In this document: piece after piece, positions 26,487 to 34,245 of the stretch | Layout of the letters: the number at the start of each line of letters is the position of its first letter | How positions within the stretch are numbered: position 1 is the stretch's first letter | Source of the DNA: Myxococcus xanthus | GTDB lineage: Bacteria > Myxococcota > Myxococcia > Myxococcales > Myxococcaceae | DNA: 64,000 nt | Direction: 5' to 3' | Assembly: GCF_006402735.1 (NCBI RefSeq) | Contig: NZ_CP017174.1 | Location: 2,979,001-3,043,000, forward strand | Notes under the pieces: generated by a model | Databases searched by the model: none | Told to the model about the DNA's origin: nothing | What the model saw: only the letters and a program-made list of their open reading frames with translations | Made by a program: the position numbers and the translations under genes

Positions 26487-29387
26487 TCAGCCCCGCGCGC
26501 CCTTCTTCACGGGCACCGGGTCGTCCACACGCACGCCCACGCGGGCCCGGCGGGCCTTGGTGAGCACGTGGCCCAGGTAGCGGCCGGTGTGGCTGCCTTC
26601 GACCTCGGCGACCTGCTCGGGCGTGCCAGCGGCCAGAATCCTGCCGCCGCCCGCGCCGCCCTCGGGGCCCAGGTCGATGAGCCAATCCGCGCTCTTGATG
26701 ACGTCCAGGTTGTGCTCGATGACGAGCACGCTGTTGCCCGCCTCCACCAGCCGGTTGAGCACGGACAGCAGCTTGCGGATGTCCTCGAAGTGCAGGCCGG
26801 TGGTGGGCTCGTCGAGGATGTAGAGGGTGCGCCCGGTGGCCACGCGCGCCAGCTCGCGGGCCAGCTTGATGCGCTGGGCCTCGCCGCCGGACAGGGTGGG
26901 GGAGGGCTGCCCCAGGCGGATGTAGCCCAGACCGACGTCATGGAGCGTCTGCAGCACACGCATGATGTCGCGGTGAGCGCCGAAGTGCTCCATCGCCTCG
27001 CGCACGCTCATATCGAGCACCTCGGCGATGTTCTTCCCCTTGTAGCGCACGCGCAGGGTGGCCTCGTTGAAGCGCTTGCCGGCGCACACCTCGCAGGGCA
27101 CGTAGACGTCCGCCAGGAAATGCATCTCCACCAGCTTCACTCCGTCGCCTTCGCATGCCTCGCAGCGGCCGCCCTTGATGTTGAAGCTGAAGCGGCCCGG
27201 CCCGTAGCCGAACGCGCGCGCCTCGGGCGTCATCGCGAACACCTCGCGGATGTTGTCGAAGAGCTTGGTGTACGTGGCCGGGTTGCTGCGCGGCGTGCGG
27301 CCGATGGGGCGCTGGTCGATGTCGATGACCTTGTCCAGGTGCTCCATGCCCAGCACGGCCTTGTGCTTGCCCGGGGATTCACGGCTCTCGTAGAGGTGCC
27401 GCGCCAGGGCCGGGAAGAGAATCTCGTTGATGAGCGTGGACTTGCCCGCGCCGGACACGCCGGTAATCGCGCTGAAGACGCCCAGCGGAATCTCCGCGTC
27501 CACGTTCTTCAGGTTGTTCTCCTGCGCCCCCTGGATGACCAGCTTGCGCTTCGGGTCCGGCTTGCGGCGCTCCTGCGGAATCTCGATTTCCTGCCGCCCG
27601 GAGAGGTACGCGCCGGTGGAGCTGGCCTCGTTCGCCATGACCTGCTCCGGCGTGCCCTGGGCCACCACCTGGCCGCCCAGCTCGCCCGCGCCCGGACCGA
27701 AGTCCACCAGCCAGTCCGCCTCCTCCATCGTCTCCTCGTCGTGCTCCACGACGATGACGGAGTTGCCCAAGTCCCGCAGGCGCTTGAGCGTCAGCAGCAG
27801 CTTGCCGTTGTCGCGCTGGTGCAGGCCGATGGAGGGCTCATCCAGGATGTAGATGACGCCCGTCAGCTCACTGCCCATCTGCGACGCCAGCCGGATGCGC
27901 TGGCTCTCACCGCCTGACAGCGTGGACGCGGTGCGGTCCAGCATCAGGTAGCCCAGGCCCACGTCCACCAGGAAGGACAGGCGGCTGCGAATCTCCTTCA
28001 GCAGCTCGGTGGCGATCTTCCGCTCGTGCGCGGACAGGGCCATGTCGCCCAGGAAGCCCAGCGAGTCGGAGATGGTCAGCCGGCTCAGCTCGACGATGCT
28101 TCGCCCGTGCACCTTCACCGCGCGGCTCTCCGGCTTCAGGCGCTCGCCCTTGCAGGACGGGCAGGGCTTGTCGCTGAAGTACTTCTGGAGCTCGGTGCGG
28201 CGCGCCTCGGAGGTGGTCGTCTTGAAGTTGCGCATCATGCGCTCGACCAGGCCCTCCCATTCCATCTTGTACTTGCCGCCCTCGCCCCACGCGACGGTGA
28301 AGGACTTGCCATTGGCGCCGTACATCAGCGTGTCCTTCTCACGCTTGGTCAGCTTCGCGTAGGGCACGTCCAGATCAATCTTGAAGGCCTTGGCCAGGCT
28401 CTCCACGAAGTCGGCTGTCCAGCCCTCGCCGCGGTTCATGCTGCCGGCCCACGGTTCGATGGCGCCATCGCGGATGCTGCGTGACGTGTCCGGGACGATG
28501 AGGTCCGGGTCCATCTCCGGCTTGGTGCCCAGACCGTTGCAGTCCGTGCACATCCCCAGGGGGTTGTTGAAGGAGAAGGACGCGGGCGTCAAATCACCGA
28601 AGGACAGGCCACACTTGGAGCAGGCATTGAGCTCGGACATCACCCGGTCGGAGGCGAGCGTGCCCTTCTCGTCGGTGATGATGAGCGTGCCCTTGCCTTC
28701 TCGCAGCGCCGTCTCCACGGAGTCGGTGAGGCGCGTCTTCACGTCCGGCTTGAGCACCACGCGGTCGATGACGAGCGCGATGTCGTGCTTGGACTTCTTG
28801 TCCAACTCGATGCGCTCCTCCAGGCTCTTGAGCGCGCCGTCGATGCGGGCACGGGAGAAGCCGCGCTTCTGGGCCTCGGCGAGCAGGTCCTTGTGCTCGC
28901 CCTTGCGGTTCGTCACCAGCGGCGCCAGCACCTGGAGCTTGGTGCCCGCGGGGGCCTTGAGGATTTCATCGACAATCTGCTGCGCGCTCTGCTTGCCCAC
29001 CTTCACGCCACAGTTGGGGCAGTGCTGCACCCCGATGGAGGCATAAAGTACGCGCAGATAGTCGTGTACTTCCGTGACGGTGCCCACCGTGGAGCGGGGG
29101 TTGTTGCTGGCCGCCTTCTGCTCGATGGAGATGGTGGGCGACAGGCCGCGAATGGTGTCGTACTTCGGCTTCTCCATCTGCCCCAGGAACTGCCGTGCAT
29201 AGGCGGAGAGGCTCTCCACGTAGCGGCGCTGGCCTTCCGCGTAGAGGGTGTCGAAGGCGAGCGAGCTCTTGCCCGAACCAGACACGCCGGTGAAGACGAC
29301 GAGCTTTTTCTTGGGAATGTCCAAGGAGACGTTCTTGAGGTTGTGCTCCTTGGCGCCTCTGAGGGAAATGACGTCGGGCTCGGACAT
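26487..29387 (-). CDS. uvrA: Excinuclease ABC subunit A
   Basis: A 966-residue DNA damage sensor that loads UvrB in nucleotide excision repair. Both ABC modules are complete: Walker A GVSGSGKSS at 34-42 and GVSGAGKST in the second half, signatures LSGGESQRI and LSGGEAQRI, and zinc-binding pairs (CPNCG, CSKCG with CTDC, CEACEG). The C-terminal 25 residues are a charged tail. ATG 29387 (MSEPDVISLR) starts the family sequence; an ATG at 29483 adds 32 unrelated residues. A candidate LexA site is 18 bases upstream. uvrB lies 33 kb away in the same window, not in an operon. Confidence 0.97.
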   Translation of the reverse strand: MSEPDVISLRGAKEHNLKNVSLDIPKKKLVVFTGVSGSGKSSLAFDTLYAEGQRRYVESLSAYARQFLGQMEKPKYDTIRGLSPTISIEQKAASNNPRSTVGTVTEVHDYLRVLYASIGVQHCPNCGVKVGKQSAQQIVDEILKAPAGTKLQVLAPLVTNRKGEHKDLLAEAQKRGFSRARIDGALKSLEERIELDKKSKHDIALVIDRVVLKPDVKTRLTDSVETALREGKGTLIITDEKGTLASDRVMSELNACSKCGLSFGDLTPASFSFNNPLGMCTDCNGLGTKPEMDPDLIVPDTSRSIRDGAIEPWAGSMNRGEGWTADFVESLAKAFKIDLDVPYAKLTKREKDTLMYGANGKSFTVAWGEGGKYKMEWEGLVERMMRNFKTTTSEARRTELQKYFSDKPCPSCKGERLKPESRAVKVHGRSIVELSRLTISDSLGFLGDMALSAHERKIATELLKEIRSRLSFLVDVGLGYLMLDRTASTLSGGESQRIRLASQMGSELTGVIYILDEPSIGLHQRDNGKLLLTLKRLRDLGNSVIVVEHDEETMEEADWLVDFGPGAGELGGQVVAQGTPEQVMANEASSTGAYLSGRQEIEIPQERRKPDPKRKLVIQGAQENNLKNVDAEIPLGVFSAITGVSGAGKSTLINEILFPALARHLYESRESPGKHKAVLGMEHLDKVIDIDQRPIGRTPRSNPATYTKLFDNIREVFAMTPEARAFGYGPGRFSFNIKGGRCEACEGDGVKLVEMHFLADVYVPCEVCAGKRFNEATLRVRYKGKNIAEVLDMSVREAMEHFGAHRDIMRVLQTLHDVGLGYIRLGQPSPTLSGGEAQRIKLARELARVATGRTLYILDEPTTGLHFEDIRKLLSVLNRLVEAGNSVLVIEHNLDVIKSADWLIDLGPEGGAGGGRILAAGTPEQVAEVEGSHTGRYLGHVLTKARRARVGVRVDDPVPVKKGARG

Positions 29388-29404
29388 GGGCGGGCGATCT
29401 ACCA

Positions 29405-29421
29405 CTGAATATGTGTTCCGG
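29405..29421. promoter_or_regulatory. Candidate LexA (SOS) box upstream of uvrA
   Basis: CTGAATATGTGTTCCGG matches, at 15 of 17 positions, the LexA-binding consensus that I recall for Myxococcus xanthus (CTRHAMRYBYGTTCAGS). The match has GAA/TTC half-site symmetry and ends 17 bases before the uvrA start codon, where a repressor would block initiation. The consensus is from memory, so confidence is limited. Confidence 0.45.
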
Positions 29422-29626
29422 TAGGGGGAAACACGTTGGAACCGCTCTGGATACAGGAGAACGTCCTGGGTTGCGCCCCGCATCCCACATCTGGCGACCC
29501 TTCAGGCGGGGAGGCGTCCCTGAAATCTCCGAGCCCCTCCTGGGCCACTCAGAGGGGGCGAAGTCGCGACGCCTGGCCGCCTGCCCCACCCGGACGGAGG
29601 ATTCGTCTGTGTGACACCTGGGGTTC

Positions 29627-29662
29627 CTGAAGGAATTTCAGAAGTGTCCTGCGAAAGGACAC
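29627..29662. repeat. Two adjacent perfect inverted repeats
   Basis: CTGAA-GGAAT-TTCAG (29627-29641) and GTGTCCT-GCGAA-AGGACAC (29644-29662) are two bases apart. The first has the CTGAA/TTCAG half-sites of a LexA-like operator but with a shorter spacer. The second is a seven-bp hairpin. They lie about 180 bases upstream of the VWA lipoprotein gene. Confidence 0.5.
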
Positions 29663-29840
29663 CCGCATTTCCCGGGCGGGCTCTGGCGTTTCCCTGCGAG
29701 GCCAGGGGGTTGCCGCGTGGGAGCGCCCCTCGCCTCTCTGTGGGCGGACCGGGCACCGGGGTTGCAAAGGGCCCCCCGCTGAGCCGTGAGGTGAACCAGG
29801 GTGTGTTCCTGGCGTCTCCCGGTGGGGCGGGGAGGACGTT

Positions 29841-32786
29841 ATGCGCAGGGCGTTTGGGCTGGTGGCGTTGGTGGTGGTGATGGTGGCGGGAGGGGCGTGT
29901 GAACGGCCCGCCTCTCAAAAGGCAAAGAGCGCCTTCGTCGTCAGGCCAGAGACTGTGGACTTCGGTCCCGCGGCGCTGGGGCATACCAAGACGTTCAAGC
30001 TGCGAATCGCCAACGCGGGCCGGGCTTCCTATCGTGTGGAAGGCGCCGTCTCCAGCGTGCCCAACGTCGACATTCCCCCCTTCGAGCCCTTCATCCTGTC
30101 CGCGGGTGGCGAGCAGGACATCGAAATCCACTTCCTGCCGCGGGTAGAGGGCGAGATTCAGGGCGTGGTGGAAATCATCACCGACGCGGAGGTCGGTGGA
30201 CGCGTGCCGGTGTCCGGCCGCGGCGTGAAGGCCTTCCTCGAGGTGTCCTCGGAGGCGCTCGACTTCGGCAACGTGGCCATGGGCCTGGTGGAGATGCGCG
30301 AGGTGACGGTGCGCAACCCATCGGACGTGGACAGTCCGCTGACGCTGTCCGTGCAGGGCGCGGACGCCGACCAGTTCACCGCCGGGCAGGGCCTGCCCTC
30401 CTCGCTGGCTCCGGGCGAGCAGTTGGTGGTGCCGGTGGCCTACGCTCCGCGCCGGCTGGGCGCGGCCGAGGCGGCGCTGCACGTAGCGGTGTGCGACGGG
30501 TGTGAGCCGGCGGTGGTGCCGCTGATGGGAACGGGCGTGGCGTCCAAGCTGGAGGTGACGCCGCTGCGCGTGGACTTCGGGCGCGTGGCGCTGGGGGCCA
30601 CGGCGGAGCAGGTCATCACCGTGCGCAACCAGGGCACGCAGCCGTTGAGCTTCTCGGGCTCGCAGCTCGTGGACAGCTCGGAGGGCGTCTTCCGCATCAC
30701 CAGTGAGCCGGTGGTGGCCAACGGGCAGTTGGCACCGGGCGCGGCGGTGGAGCTGCGCGTGGCCTTCACGCCTGCGGCGGTGGGCAAGGTGCGTGACGGG
30801 CGGGTGGAGATTGGCGTGCGCGAGCAGGGCTCCAGCGCGCCGGGCCCCAAGGTGTCGCTGGTGGGCGAGGGCGGCGGCTCGTGCGTGACGGTGCTGCCCC
30901 GGCGGCTGGCTTTCGGCACGGTGGCGGAGGGCATGACGGCGACGCGCGACGTCACCGTCTACAACCGTTGCCGTGCGGACGTGAGCGTCACCGACCTCCA
31001 ACTCGACACGCAGCAGGGCGGCTACTTCACCCTGGCCCAGGCGCCCGCCAGCGTGATGGTGCCCGCGGGGCAGAATGCCCGGGTGAGCGTCACCTTCCGG
31101 CCTAAGGCGGGGAACACGGACGCCAGCCAGGGACAGCTCTCCGTCACGGTGCGTGACAGCGGCTCCGCGACCACGGAGGCGGTGGCGCTGGAGGGGCGGA
31201 GCCGGGTGTTCGCGCCGTGCCAGTACGTGCTGCCCCAGCAGCTGGACTTCGGCAAGGTGCCGGTGGGCGCGGAGGTGGCGCTGGGGGTGACGCTGCGGAA
31301 CACGGGCACCGAGGCCTGCTACCTGGCGTCGATGCAGCTCGCCCAGGGTTCGGACGGGGTGTTCTCCGCGTCTCCCATGCGCAACGGCGTGCTGGAGCCG
31401 GGCGCGAAGGCGACGCTGGTGGTCCGCTTCAAACCGTCCGAGGAAGGTGGCTTCTCGGGGCTGGCCGAGGCCTGGGTGAACAGCCCCACGCAGGGACACC
31501 CGCTGGTGGAGCTGCAGGGCGAGGGCGTCGTGGGATGCTTCGCGGTGCAGCCCACCACGGTGGACTTCGGCGTCACCAAGCTGACGTGCGGCCCGCGCAC
31601 GCGGGAGCTGGTGGCCGTGAACTCGTGCGTCGGGCCCATCCAGGTGAGCCAGGTGGCGTTCGACGCGGACGCGGGCGAGTTCACCGTGGATGGTGGCGGC
31701 AACGCCCCGTGGACGCTGGCGAGCCAGAGCACGCGCGCGCTGACGGCGACGTATGCCCCGGTGGATGACGGCGCTGACACCGCGGCGTTGCGTTTCACCC
31801 TGGCGGATGGCTCCGTCTACACGGTGGGCATGGTGGGACAGGGCGTGACGAAGGCGGAGCAGACGGACCGCTTCTTCCAGGAGTCACAGGCGAAGGTGGA
31901 CGTGCTCTTCGTGGTCGACAACTCGGGGTCGATGATGGAGGAGCAGCAGAGCCTGGGGCAGAACTTCGCGGCCTTCCTGAGCGCGGCGGACGGCGCCTCG
32001 GTGGACTACCGCATCGGCGTCACCACCACGGGCTTGGACCCGTCTCCAGGTGGCTGGTCTGAGTGCCCGGGCGGCTCGCAGGGCGGAGAGAATGGCCGCC
32101 TGTTCCCCGTGGACGGCACCCGGCCGCGAATCATCACTCCGGCGACGCCGGACGCCGCGGGCGTCTTCGCCAACAACACCCGCGTGGGTGTCTGCCATTG
32201 GAACGAGCAGGGACTGGAGGCCGCCTACCGCGCGCTGGCGGACCCGCTGCTCTACAACGAGGATGACCCGCGCACCGCGCAGCCCAACGACGGCAACGGA
32301 GGCTTCCTGCGCGAGGACGCCCGTCTGGCCATCATCTTCGTGTCGGACGAGGAGGACTTCAGCGTGCAGCCGGTGTCCTTCTACGAGACGTACCTGCTGG
32401 CGCTGAAGGGCAATGACCGCTCGAAGCTGAGCGTCAATGCCATCGTCGGGCCGGCGGACCTGGCCAGGTGCCCCACGTCCAGCAGCTCGGGCAGCCGCTA
32501 CATCCAACTGGCGGAGGCCACGGGCGGCGTGGTGGACAGCATCTGCACGCCGAACTGGGCCAGCTCGTTGGAGAAGCTGTCCGACAGCACGTTTGGCGCG
32601 AACCGCAAGTTCCCCCTGTCCGAGACGCCGGAAGATCCGGGCAGCATCGTCGTCGATGTGGACGGCGTCCGCGTGACGTCCGGCTGGGTGTACGACGCCC
32701 GCGAGAATGCCATCCTCTTCGACCGCCCCACGGCGCCCGAGGCGGGTTCACTGGTAGAGGTGACGTACCCGCTGGGCTGCGGCTGA
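29841..32786 (+). CDS. Lipoprotein with six anchor-D/ASH Ig domains and a VWA domain
   Basis: A 981-residue exported lipoprotein. The signal peptide ends at lipobox AGGAC (Cys20). Six Ig-like repeats of about 100 residues follow, each starting with a strand of the type xTVDFGxVxLGxT (for example ETVDFGPAALGHT, EALDFGNVAMGL, LRVDFGRVALGAT, RRLAFGTVAEGMT, QQLDFGKVPVGAE, TTVDFGVTKLTCG), as in choice-of-anchor D/HYDIN-type domains. From about residue 680 a von Willebrand A domain has an intact metal site (DNSGSM, Asp693) and FVSDEEDFS. Several cysteines in the later repeats could form disulfides. It probably binds a ligand on the cell surface; no partner is known. ATG 29841 has GGGGAGG five bases upstream. 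Confidence 0.85.
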   Translation: MRRAFGLVALVVVMVAGGACERPASQKAKSAFVVRPETVDFGPAALGHTKTFKLRIANAGRASYRVEGAVSSVPNVDIPPFEPFILSAGGEQDIEIHFLPRVEGEIQGVVEIITDAEVGGRVPVSGRGVKAFLEVSSEALDFGNVAMGLVEMREVTVRNPSDVDSPLTLSVQGADADQFTAGQGLPSSLAPGEQLVVPVAYAPRRLGAAEAALHVAVCDGCEPAVVPLMGTGVASKLEVTPLRVDFGRVALGATAEQVITVRNQGTQPLSFSGSQLVDSSEGVFRITSEPVVANGQLAPGAAVELRVAFTPAAVGKVRDGRVEIGVREQGSSAPGPKVSLVGEGGGSCVTVLPRRLAFGTVAEGMTATRDVTVYNRCRADVSVTDLQLDTQQGGYFTLAQAPASVMVPAGQNARVSVTFRPKAGNTDASQGQLSVTVRDSGSATTEAVALEGRSRVFAPCQYVLPQQLDFGKVPVGAEVALGVTLRNTGTEACYLASMQLAQGSDGVFSASPMRNGVLEPGAKATLVVRFKPSEEGGFSGLAEAWVNSPTQGHPLVELQGEGVVGCFAVQPTTVDFGVTKLTCGPRTRELVAVNSCVGPIQVSQVAFDADAGEFTVDGGGNAPWTLASQSTRALTATYAPVDDGADTAALRFTLADGSVYTVGMVGQGVTKAEQTDRFFQESQAKVDVLFVVDNSGSMMEEQQSLGQNFAAFLSAADGASVDYRIGVTTTGLDPSPGGWSECPGGSQGGENGRLFPVDGTRPRIITPATPDAAGVFANNTRVGVCHWNEQGLEAAYRALADPLLYNEDDPRTAQPNDGNGGFLREDARLAIIFVSDEEDFSVQPVSFYETYLLALKGNDRSKLSVNAIVGPADLARCPTSSSSGSRYIQLAEATGGVVDSICTPNWASSLEKLSDSTFGANRKFPLSETPEDPGSIVVDVDGVRVTSGWVYDARENAILFDRPTAPEAGSLVEVTYPLGCG

Positions 32787-32824
32787 ACGGGTGTGCGGAG
32801 CGTGATGCCGCCGGGCGTCTGTCC

Positions 32825-33652
32825 TCAGGACGAGGCGTCCGACGGCATCAGCGCGTTGATGGCCGCGTAGTCCATCCGTTTCTGACACAGGGGCTCGGAG
32901 CTCCCGTCCGCGAGGAAGGCCGTGGCCAGGGCCGCGGCTTCGCCCAGCAACGTCTGGGGAATGGAGGCGCCGCTGGAGAGTCTGCGGATCCCCACGCGCC
33001 GCAGTTCCTGGGCGTTGGGGAGGCCGGGGCGGACCATGGCGTTGACGGGAAGGAGCGTGCCCGCGGTGATGGCTTGGAGGCCAGCCGCATCCACCAGTCC
33101 GGGCACGAAGAGTCCGTCCGCGCCGGCAGCGCGGTACTGCTCCGCTCGGGCAAGCGTCTCCCGCTGCCGCAGCGGCTCGGGGACCAGCCCTCGCAGATAC
33201 ACATCTGTCCGCACGTTGATGAAGAGCCGGACACCCAGGCGGGTGCTGACCTGCCTCACGCGGGCAATCTTCTCGCACAGCGCCGCGGGCGGGCTGCTTG
33301 CGTCCTCGATGTTGATGCCCACGGCACCCGCATCGATGAGGCGGCCAGCGGCGTCCCCCACCTGAGCCGCGTCGTTGGAGTAGCCGCCCTCGAAGTCGAC
33401 CGTGAGGGGGACGCGGATGACACGGGTGATGGCGCTGACCGTGGCAAGCAGTCGGTCGAGCGGGAGTGCGTCCCCGTCCGGATACCCATGCGCCCAGGCG
33501 ACGCCCGCGCTCGTGGTGGCAATGGCCTTCGCGCCCAGGCTTTCGATGAGCCGTGCGCTGCCCGCGTCCCAGGCATTGGCCAGGATGAGGAGGTCGGGGC
33601 CCTGGTGCAGGGCGTGGAACGTCTCTGCGCGGCGGGTGCTGTCGGTGGTCAT
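32825..33652 (-). CDS. Isocitrate lyase/PEP mutase superfamily enzyme
   Basis: A 275-residue TIM-barrel protein. Family marks are LILANAWDAGSARLIE, the GYPDGDALPLD loop, VDFEGGYSND, INIEDASS and INVRTDVYL. The catalytic cysteine motif KKCGH of isocitrate lyase is absent: the corresponding region lacks it, so this is one of the atypical PEP mutase-like C-C or C-P lyases (oxaloacetase or 2-methylisocitrate lyase relatives). Substrate unknown. ATG 33652 gives the family length; an open frame upstream has no similarity. Its stop faces the VWA lipoprotein stop, 38 bases away. ogt follows upstream on the same strand 50 bases off. Confidence 0.83.
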   Translation of the reverse strand: MTTDSTRRAETFHALHQGPDLLILANAWDAGSARLIESLGAKAIATTSAGVAWAHGYPDGDALPLDRLLATVSAITRVIRVPLTVDFEGGYSNDAAQVGDAAGRLIDAGAVGINIEDASSPPAALCEKIARVRQVSTRLGVRLFINVRTDVYLRGLVPEPLRQRETLARAEQYRAAGADGLFVPGLVDAAGLQAITAGTLLPVNAMVRPGLPNAQELRRVGIRRLSSGASIPQTLLGEAAALATAFLADGSSEPLCQKRMDYAAINALMPSDASS

Positions 33653-33702
33653 GAATGGACTCCTGTGAAGGTGTGCCGGTCGGGAATCACATGAAGTGAA
33701 GG

Positions 33703-34245
33703 TCAGGCCACGGAGCACGATGCATGGCGGCGCTCGTGGTCGAGCAGCCACTGCTTGCGCTCCAGTCCACCGCCGTAGCCCGTCAGTGACGCGTTGGACC
33801 CCACCACCCGGTGGCAGGGGACCACCACGCCAATCGGGTTGGCGCCGTTGGCCATGCCCACGGCGCGCACGGCCTTGGGGCGGCCGATTCGCTGGGCCAG
33901 TTGGCCGTAGCTCGTGGTGGCGCCCGCGGGGATGTCACGCAGCGCGCGCCAGACTTCTCGCTGGAAGGGCGTACCCGCGGTGGCCACGGGCAGCGAGTCG
34001 ATGACGCTGACGTCTCCGCGCAGATAGGTCTGCATCGCGGTCGTCCTGCCGAAGGGGTCGCTCGCGGGCTCGAGCACGTAGCCGTTCACGCCATAATGGA
34101 GCCGCAGCAGCCGGAGCATCCGGGGCTCGTACTCCTCCCAGTCGACCGCGCGAAGGCTGCCCGCTTCGTCACAGACGACCAGCATCAAGCCGATGGGCGT
34201 GGGGGCGCGGTCCATGAGCAAACGCAGCGGCGGGGGCATCGTCAT
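33703..34245 (-). CDS. ogt: Methylated-DNA--protein-cysteine methyltransferase
   Basis: A 180-residue suicide enzyme that moves methyl groups from O6-methylguanine to its own cysteine. The active-site motif is PCHRVVGSNASLTGYGGG, preceded by the helix-turn-helix segment TSYGQLAQRIGRPKAVRAVG and the Asn hinge (NGANPIG). The N-terminal domain is of the Ogt/Ada-C type. Starts at 34245 or 34239 (two ATGs six bases apart). Its first 77 bases overlap the end of the ada-alkA gene in another frame, so the two are co-translated from one alkylation-repair mRNA. Confidence 0.93.
   Translation of the reverse strand: MTMPPPLRLLMDRAPTPIGLMLVVCDEAGSLRAVDWEEYEPRMLRLLRLHYGVNGYVLEPASDPFGRTTAMQTYLRGDVSVIDSLPVATAGTPFQREVWRALRDIPAGATTSYGQLAQRIGRPKAVRAVGMANGANPIGVVVPCHRVVGSNASLTGYGGGLERKQWLLDHERRHASCSVA

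Larger units (their letters stand above)
29388..29840. other. 453-bp divergent intergenic region upstream of uvrA
   Basis: Open frames here are short and lack ribosome sites, so I call no gene. It holds a candidate LexA box (29405-29421) next to uvrA and two neighbouring perfect inverted repeats (29627-29641 and 29644-29662). The lipoprotein gene at 29841 has GGGGAGG just before its ATG. No convincing -35/-10 pair was found on the right. Confidence 0.5.

Noticed and set aside
29502..31499. 665-codon leftward frame over the VWA lipoprotein
   Set aside because: Antisense shadow; the forward protein has six clear Ig repeats and a signal peptide.
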